The position numbers and the translations under genes are program-made. The notes beneath the pieces were generated by a model, which was not told the DNA's origin, did no database searches, and was given only the letters and a program-made list of their open reading frames with translations. This document shows, piece after piece, positions 56,801 through 64,000 of a stretch of DNA of 64,000 bases. The first letter of the stretch is position 1, and each line of letters starts with the position of its first letter. The stretch comes from Haemonchus contortus. Taxonomy: Eukaryota; Nematoda; Chromadorea; Rhabditida; Trichostrongylidae. The stretch is taken from positions 10,109,492-10,173,491 of the forward strand of contig LS997566.1 of assembly GCA_000469685.2 (NCBI GenBank), given 5' to 3'.

Positions 56801-59570
56801 TGATATCCACCCTGTCAAGAAACCTTCTATGCTTCCGGAGTCGTTCAGTTGGTACCGAAGTCGTCTGGGAGGATAAAAGTGCTGAATTGTAAATTGCCTG
56901 GCTACCGTAAGCCTTTGTGTAGGCCACATACAGACTCAAAGCGCCTTCACGATTCTGAATGGAAGTCGAAAGCGTGGGCGCATCCGATCCGGAGGGTTTG
57001 GTTAACGTTGGAGGCATTCGGGCAGATGCTGGTAAAGTGAAATACTGAGAATGCAGGCATCATAAGAGCCAAAAAACAAGCCTTAATCGATCTAGATTTC
57101 GCTACAAGTTTTTCAAGGGTACCAGTACATCTACTCTGACAAGTTGTCCATCACCAGCGTGACAACAAATGGGGTGAAAAAATTGCGAGAGACAAGAATG
57201 ATGCATATTTGAGGCCAAAAGGGGGACTAAGCGCCACCGATCCCAGTTCATCACTAGACCGTGACAGAATGCTAATGGATAGCGCTGAATATAACTTGGG
57301 CTCACCTCAGCCAATGAATAAACTGTCCCATTAGGTGAATAGTGATAGGTGATGCCGGTGTCCTCCGACGTTGTCGTCCTACAGTGTTTGGCAAATGCAG
57401 CGAATTCGATGCTAACATTTGGACTGATCTCCGAGCTTTGTTTAGCTCGCCAGAGGTTACCTGTAAGGAAAAGATGAGCTATGGAATCCGAGGTGGTCCA
57501 TAGAGCCATAGAAAGACCCTCAGAGCACTTACTGCCAAGGAATGACCTCAATAGAATAAAACTTTTTACTCAGCAAAACCTCCTAACTTCCAAAACAGAA
57601 TTACGGGGAACGGATAGAGCTGCTCAGCAGAGACGTCACAATTTCCCCCCTTTTCCCTCGACATCGCTTTTTACTACATAATTACGCTGCAGTCTTGTTC
57701 CAGAAAACCCGATGCAATCCTCCTACACTAATCCCCAACAGTCTTTTAATTGCGTAGGACGTTTGTTTACCACATTCCGCCTCACTGGAATTTATAGCTG
57801 ACGAACAAAACACTAAAAAATCCATCGTCTGAGAAGGCAATGAATTCCATTGGGAAAAAATGAGCAAGGCTTTGATTCCAAGAAATAAACCTTTGGTAAC
57901 GGTGTCCTCAACTGCTTAGGAGTGATTTTTCAGTTTACAGGCTCAGCTATATGACTAAAAAAAGTCAGGCTTAAGTTGAGTCCAACCAGAGTCCTAGTCA
58001 GCATTGAAGCCAGTTATCACTGGAGACAAAATGACCAGAAATTCTCCATGCATAAAAAGAAGCCAGTAAAAATAGCCCGTCACGCTAAAAATAACCCCCA
58101 CGGCACGGAGCACCTGCTGAGGGTTATTTTTAGCGCAAGGGAGCTATTTTGCTGGCAGTTGTCCGGTGAATCAGGATCGTGGTAGGTATAAAGGTCGATT
58201 AATCGTCTTGCTTTCTCCTCCACAGTGAACGATAACCTCCTGGTTTTTCCTTTGCCTTGTTCTCCAATAATAGAAAACTGTGAAGAATTAAGAATTCGAG
58301 TTGACTACAATTTTTTCCCGCTTATTAACAATGATATATGCCAACATTACAGAATGTTAATGTTCGGAGTGAAGGAAAATCGAATTCGTAGGATACTAAA
58401 ACATTACCATAATGGAGAATGTGTTATTAAGAAATATCATCGGTAGAAATATTCTCGGAGGTGCCACTGCAGTATTCTCACCTCTCTTGCGTCAAGTGCC
58501 CGAGGTATCGGCCAGTAGGATACTGTTTTACTGAGATAGCGTAGACAAATGCACGAAAGAATGGGACCCCCCTCCAACTATATTTTCACCATACTTCATA
58601 ATGAAGAACCTCTAACGGGAAAATCACGGCATGTTTAGACTATCCTGCAAATTTCTGCTCTTTGAACCTCTTATTTCCAATTATTACAGTAAGATAACAA
58701 TACAGTAGGATATGTCCAGCATATCTCTTCTTTTCTCATCTAATGCTTTTGACAACTGACAAAACTGGTGACAGATTTCCTAATAGAATGCTCCCGAAAA
58801 AGATGATTACGTTCGGTGGGATTCAGTTCTTTGTATCCTAAGGGACCATTTCTACCACATTCGTTAATTACCATTGTAAGCCCTATCCGTTTCGAAAACA
58901 AAGAAAAAACACAAAAACATCTCATTCCCTAAGATTGACGAGGAATAGCCTTCGTGCGTCATACAACCCGTAAGAGAGAAAAAAACGGAGGATTGGAAAG
59001 TGCAATTCCTTGTCTGAATCAGAATAATTATTACAGAGACTACCCCTGAGGTGCTCTTAAATGTTCGGATTTGCTCTGAAGGTTCTATGGGATCTGATAC
59101 CATCATTCACTTTCCGCCAGAGAGGGAAAAACTCGACAAATTGGCCAGAGAGGGAAAAACTCGACAAATTGGTTCAGTTGTTGTAACAAAAAAGAACAAG
59201 ATTGTTCACTCAACGGTGAAAGCCCATTAGTTAATGTTCCTAAGCTTTTTATTACGAATTTTTGTTGTAATAGACACGAAGGGGCTCATTATCTTGTGAA
59301 GGATTTATTTGATGCCCTTCCATTTCTTTTACGACGGAGATTTGAGCCATTGAGCTCAAGAGAATCATTCGTTCTATCATAAATTCCCACTTTAATCCCC
59401 GAAAATGTGCACGAGGACTTTTGATTCTTTTTTCTGAATACATCACCATTTTTGCCCTTGCCCCGAAAAACTCCTCACTAACCTTTCATTGGTATATGGC
59501 CGATTTCATTTCGTTTTCCGGCTGCCATATTAAAAAGCTCGACGATGAATAGGAGACTAATGGAGAGCAT
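53885..59570 (-). CDS. CX-type Cys-rich single-pass membrane protein
   Basis: Five exons agree in phase: 59570-59483, 57460-57306, 55074-55003, 54886-54807, 54071-53885, giving 193 aa. Order: signal peptide (MLSISLLFIVELFNMAAG), ectodomain with an N-x-T/S-rich stretch, a block with CAYSLERTVPNEF and FTLYFVCDDTCCAMECC, a transmembrane segment (ATLIGISVCILGFYASVYF), then a basic Ser-rich tail with a C-terminal FDTC. The aromatic-C...CCxxxCC pattern just before a membrane span is what the nematode CX module looks like; that assignment is from memory of the family, whose function is unknown. ATG 59570 was chosen because it opens the signal peptide. Two upstream ATGs in the putative leader after a CCCTTTCAG acceptor give only tiny ORFs. 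The first intron is 2.0 kb and the second 2.2 kb, and the second holds SINE-like repeats. Confidence 0.8.
54600..54710 (-). repeat. tRNA-derived SINE-like repeat
   Basis: On the minus strand, TGTTGTGGCAAGGGG (A box) and CACGGGTTCGAATCCCGG (B box) lie about 35 nt apart, followed by a non-tRNA body. No cloverleaf with intact acceptor stem is seen, so it is not a tRNA gene. It lies in the last intron of the CX gene. Confidence 0.65.
55173..55245 (+). repeat. tRNA-derived SINE-like repeat
   Basis: A box GTGTAGTGACAAGTAG and B box GTGGTTCAAAATC lie about 45 nt apart. It lies in the second intron of the CX gene. Confidence 0.5.
55475..55555 (-). repeat. tRNA-derived SINE-like repeat
   Basis: On the minus strand, TCGGCAGTGTAAGAGA (A box) and GACGGGTTCGAGTTTC (B box) occur with tRNA-like spacing. 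It lies in the second intron of the CX gene. Confidence 0.5.
56750..56815 (+). repeat. tRNA-derived SINE-like repeat
   Basis: A box GTGTAGTGGCAAGAGTCACA and a decayed B box GGTCGAGAGTTTGATATCC. It resembles the copy at 54600-54710 (shared GT-T/A-GTGGCAAG and CGCA-ACACTCATGGTC context). Confidence 0.55.
58072..58156. repeat. MITE-like hairpin in intron 1 of the CX gene
   Basis: GCCAGTAAAAATAGC and ACGCTAAAAATAACCC on the left face GGGTTATTTTTAGCGC and GCTATTTTGCTGGC on the right. The arms are about 36 bp with a few mismatches, around a short GC-rich loop. Confidence 0.8.
59117..59172 (+). repeat. 28-bp tandem duplication
   Basis: CCAGAGAGGGAAAAACTCGA plus CAAATTGG occurs twice head to tail without mismatch, inside the first intron of the CX gene. 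Confidence 0.9.
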
Positions 59571-62500
59571 CACATTGAACTTTGCATCGCTGGAATGCCT
59601 GAAAGGGTGCTATAAAATAAATAAATAAGGAAATTAAAGTCATACGGAAGAGAATAGGAAGAACCAGATCGATAGTAGGAAAAGCGAAATGTTCGGAAAG
59701 CGATATGATATGAAAAATGATGGTTGCCTTCTGATAGTGTTGGAGTTCACCTCATCCCTCCCCAATCCCAAGGACGCTTTGAGAAGGAGGATGAAGATCA
59801 ATCCGAAAAGCTTAGAGAGAGGATCTAGAAAAATTTCTCAAACCTACTCATCAGAATGCGGTCCTGCAGCTCTGAAAGGAGCTTGGCAACAGCCAAAAAC
59901 GAAAAGTTCTGTGAGTCAGCTATGAGCAGCAAAGGATAAAAATCAAAAATGCGATTGCTAATGATAAAATGAGATATTTGGTGATAAAAGGTGGTAAAAC
60001 GACAAAATGAAATTCCGATTATGATTAAAGAATTTATCTCATCGAAATACTCACCTCGATCTTTTCTCTAATTTTTAGCTAACACATTGGAAACGAGTGT
60101 ACTTTAGGGATATTTATGACAAGCCCCATTCATTAGCAGCCAGTGGCACCCTTTTTCTGTTCATTTCTGTTACACACGCATGCTTAGGTCCAGGTGAAAT
60201 GGCGATTTCTAAAGAAAGACTACGATTGCCTCCAAACGTTATCGTACTCAAAGGTATGACATTCATGGTATCTTATTAGCGTGATAACGCAGAGCCTATT
60301 GCTTTCTTCCCCTTCTGACATTTCTCAGTCCCATTCCTTGTCATACCCATCAGTATGGAAATGACGCTTAGCGAACAGACAGATGTCACAGGAAACGATA
60401 GACAAGCTAACACTCAATGTAAGTTTTTCGAAAAATATTCTGATGACAGGGCTATATAAGCACAATGAGAGCATTTCTGGAAGGATAGCTTTTCCAGTCC
60501 TACCTGGCTCCGGTCTCTCCTCCGAAACCTATCACTGCCGAGCAAGTCAGTCAACCAGAATGGTTTCGGGAACGCGACTAATGGCAAATTGAATAGGGTA
60601 ACTGCTGCAATGATGGTGCCGTGGAATTGGCTCCAATGCCATTCCCAAATAGGACAGGCTTAGGGCAGGAGAGCATCGAGAACATTCACAAGAGAAAGTT
60701 CAAAAGGAAATTCGAGTGCAAGCGATGAGATTCACGTCAGCGTAGGCTCATGAGGCTTTAGCCATAAAGTCTTTTTAGGGAAGGAAGCGAAACGAGTTCT
60801 GACAGCGTCGTTAAGCCTTTTTTTCTCTTAACAAGCTCCTCCTAATGAAAAAAAGGTCAAATCAAAGAGAACCCGTTCGAAAGTCCCAAATGGCAAAGGC
60901 TTCCATTTTCCAGGAGTACGGTCAGGGCTGGTTTCAAATCCACTCGGGCCCAATAGTACTTCTTCCAGCCTCCCAGGATTTAGTCACTCTGTACCACGCT
61001 CAGTTGGCCATTGTAATTCGTGGTGTAGGCTAAATTCATTGTCAAACGGCGCTACGATTTGGATTGAAAAGAAAATGCATCGGAAGTCCAGGATAATGCC
61101 AAAAGTCTAGCCACTGGATTACTTACCGAGCGTCCAATCAAAAGAACGAATCAGCAGTGGTAGATGGCTGCCAAAGAACTCAAAGGGTAGCAGAAAAGCC
61201 CCAACGAGCCGCTCGTTAAATCGAGCTCCGCCCTAACGACGGGAAAAAAGTACCGTCCGAAAGACGGACTTGATGAGAATTCTGACAACGCATATGTGTT
61301 TAACGATGCGTACCAGTATAGCCGAGCTCGTTTGTGAAACAGGAACAATCCCAAGCCCTTTGCCCTTTCTTTGGGAGTTGTAACAGCCAGTGACGCTCGA
61401 TCCTGCTCGATGGGCTTCGTATCTCGTAGCCGGAGAGGAACTGAAGAGCAGAGTGGTCAAATGGGCTTACGCGGATTGAGTTAGTCGGCGGATGGGAAAG
61501 CTATTTTCAGAGATGCACACCACTTTCCGACTCTTTCAATAGGGCACAGCAGGAGCTCATCAGCCTTGCAATAGATCCGAAGCCCTAAAGGCAATTCTGG
61601 AAGTTTATCTGTACAAGTTCGGGACAGTTTCACGAAGAAACGACGGTGCAGTCACTTATCATATAGTGCTGTACGTTATGAGGAAATCTTACAAGTTGAA
61701 CAGTTCTATTCCAGAATTATGAATTATGCTTATCAGGGTTCCTTTATGTAAGCAGGAGCGACCATCAATCTAGTGCATGAGCTGTTCCATCGTCGCTTCG
61801 GCTGCACCGGGCTTACAAGGATTCATTCGGGCATAGTAACAGTCCTGACCTCTCTCTTTTCTGGTAGTTTCGGAGGTCCATGGAGTATGACGAGGTAGAG
61901 GCACTCTTAAAGGCAATGGGCTTGATAGTATGATCGGCAGCTGACTTTTGAGACTTTAAGACAATGACGTTTAGGAGAAGTGGTCAAGCATGACGCGGGC
62001 TGAGCAAAAATCCAGCTTTTAACGAACCTTGAATTGGTTCCTATGGTATTGTCCTAGGTGCAATAACCCCAGACATAAAGGAGATTGATGATATCAAGCA
62101 CTAGAAGGGCTCATAAAGAGGATGACGTCTTCCAGACGTTCATAAAATCCCTAACGAGCAAATTATCCTCGAACTGCCTGAGGCAGATGAGCCAGTGCAT
62201 CGTAACGAGGACGTACCACTGGAAGAACTCATAGAACTAAGAATAACGTCGTTCAGACGTTCATAAAACTTCTTAACGAGCAAACTATCTCCGAACTGCC
62301 TGGGGCAGATGAGCCAGTGCACTAAAACGAGGACGTACCACCGAAAGAACTCATAGTGCCATAAAATCCCGTAATAAATGGCTGAAACTTCTTCGAAGCG
62401 CTTGTTTACTTCGAAGTCTTACTCAAAATAATCACCGCTACCCTTTTTGTTGAGCATTTGGCAAGTCATGGCGTTTCCCCACTTGTAACCCTCAATTTCC

Positions 62501-64000
62501 CTGGAATGCTCTGTTTTGGACGACGCCGGGGCTTTTCGAAGTGTGGCCAAAGCAATTCTTCGTCACCATTGTTTACCACGAAATCAATCAAGAAGACTCT
62601 CAAAGTGGTGAATGGGACTTAGCCAAACAACGCACGAGGTTAACTTAGTGTGACTGCCTGCTGATGTAGAGCTTTAAAGGCATAGTTCACGATAATTTTG
62701 GGTGGTACAGATTATGACAAAAAATGGAAGATAAGATGGGAAATAGTGTGATGAAGGCGAAGAAGCTGCGGGAATCAGTGTTTGCAAAGTGAAAAAAGCT
62801 TCGAAAAATCGTTAAAAAGGGGGCTGGACGAGATTGCGTCAGAGGAGTTAAGAAGAGTGGGGCGTTTGGACGAGCTATACAATGGGGGTCACGTGCGTGT
62901 AGGTGTAGGTCCTGGTGCGAATAACTGAGTACGGTAAGCAAAAATCATCCGCTTATAAGCATAAGTAAACAAAAAATCCTAGTAACAGCAAAAATAGCCC
63001 ACTTTTTCCAGCCCCTCGGGATAAGAAATTGAATAAGGGGTTACGGCAGCAAAAAGAATAACAGAGGAAAAAAGAACGGGGGAGAAACATGGCCTCATCA
63101 CACGGCGATCAGCTGATTGTGTGTGGGTCTTAGAACGAATAATCACAATCTGTATTGTCTCGACACTCGTCTGACGTGACATCGATCGAGAGGCGGAAAA
63201 GCCACTCAAGTCAGCAGCAGGGTTTCCACTATGATCTGACCGTCGAGATTTCGGGAACGAGATGGTCCCTTCTACCACCCATGGGGGCCACTGAGTATTC
63301 CTGAGGGGAGAACTCAGTAACCATTTTTATGGTGAAGCGTGCCTTTAGACTTGCAGAAGGGCGAATTCAACTATTAAGTTTACCTTGTTCAGAGGAGATT
63401 TTCGGTGAGGTACCAGTTACCAGAATGCCCTTTCAATTGTCCTAGCATATTTGGAAACTCTAGGACTACAACGTCCATCAGGATGGAAACGTCTGTTATG
63501 ATGGTGTTGTCTTGAAGTTAAAAAATCGAGTACGAGACAAGGACATATGCGAGAAGCCATCGATTCCGAAATATTTGGATAAGCCTAGGGATGAATTTGT
63601 CATGGCCACATTGACGTAACGTGGAAAAACGTAAAAAGGGAGAGAAATATGAGGAGAAAACGTGATTGAAAGCATACGCAATGGCGCTGAAATGGCAATG
63701 ACATTTGTTTAGCCTTCCTGTTGTTTTTCACCAGTTTGTGTTGCGTGTTTATCGTGTGTGTGTACTGATTTATAAGCAAAGCGCCACGGCATAACCCCGC
63801 CGATTTCGGATCGAAAAGTGGGCTTTTTAATAGTATACATACATACATATCTATTACGTCGCCGGAGCCATGTGAAGCTTTTTTTTTGTAACAAATTGGT
63901 TTATCCTCTGTGGAATGACTCGGTCGATTCCAAGCTTTTCCCTGGGAAAGGAAATGGAGTTGGACCTTCCAGATGGAAGTGTACCTAATGGCCGAATACC
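59571..64000. other. no recognisable gene; one tandem repeat
   Basis: No protein family or coherent exon chain was found on either strand. A 121-bp tandem repeat at 62118-62358 is the only clear structure. A CATACATA run lies at about 63835-63848. Confidence 0.45.
62118..62358 (+). repeat. 121-bp tandem repeat (two copies)
   Basis: The blocks CAGACGTTCATAAAA, TAACGAGCAAA, CGAACTGCCTG, GGCAGATGAGCCAGTGCA, ACGAGGACGTACCAC and GAAAGAACTCATAG or GGAAGAACTCATAG recur at an offset of 121 bases with about a dozen differences. The first copy has an open acidic frame (LPEADEPVHRNEDVPLEELI) that is stopped in the second copy. Confidence 0.8.

Noticed and set aside
1..64000. CRISPR arrays, bacterial operons, riboswitches, rRNA
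   Set aside because: None was seen; the sequence is a eukaryotic nuclear genome.

Overview
The window is nuclear DNA of a nematode, most likely a strongylid close to the hookworms. Genes are split into many short exons by compact introns (about 50-150 nt) with GT/AG ends. Several first exons begin just after a TTTCAG or TTTTAG acceptor, as at spliced-leader sites. The gene content also fits: double-domain CAP (ASP/SCP-TAPS type) secreted proteins, a CX-type membrane protein, FIGL-1, NDC1 and a tiny ATP synthase epsilon. There is no bacterial-style operon. Most long ORFs are chance readings, so I rebuilt the genes from exon homology and splice phase.

Layout. 1-818: 3' end of a dead irritans-type mariner. 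819-12991: about 12 kb with no gene I can recognise. 12992-31071: a run of minus-strand housekeeping genes. These are an unidentified gene with a hydrophobic C-terminus (12992-15457), FIGL-1 AAA ATPase (15847-19815), mitochondrial ATP synthase epsilon (22561-23764) and the transmembrane nucleoporin NDC1 (26293-31071). Foldback and tandem repeats lie between them. 31072-34801: repeat-rich DNA, including an 81-bp inverted pair 1.2 kb apart.

34802-45260: the most striking structure. It is a near-perfect inverted duplication with arms of about 3.8-4.0 kb around a 361-bp unique spacer. Each arm carries one complete 14-exon, 469-aa double-CAP gene, so two almost identical genes are transcribed head to head. 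The right arm alone is interrupted by a 5'-truncated Penelope-like retroelement (42497-44947). Its reverse transcriptase has two frameshifts, and its 3' region has a hammerhead-ribozyme-like core.

45261-64000: a small secreted PLAT-domain gene (47093-49448, minus), a complete 1235-bp Tc1/mariner-type element with perfect terminal repeats but a broken transposase (50066-51300), and a five-exon CX-type single-pass membrane protein (53885-59570, minus). A scatter of tRNA-derived SINE-like repeats, palindromic MITE-like hairpins and tandem repeats accompanies them. The last 4.4 kb holds no gene I recognise.

The housekeeping genes act separately: FIGL-1 in recombination and microtubule severing, ATP5E in the F1 stalk, NDC1 in nuclear pore anchoring. 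The paired CAP genes are a recently doubled secreted-effector locus, typical of parasitic nematodes.
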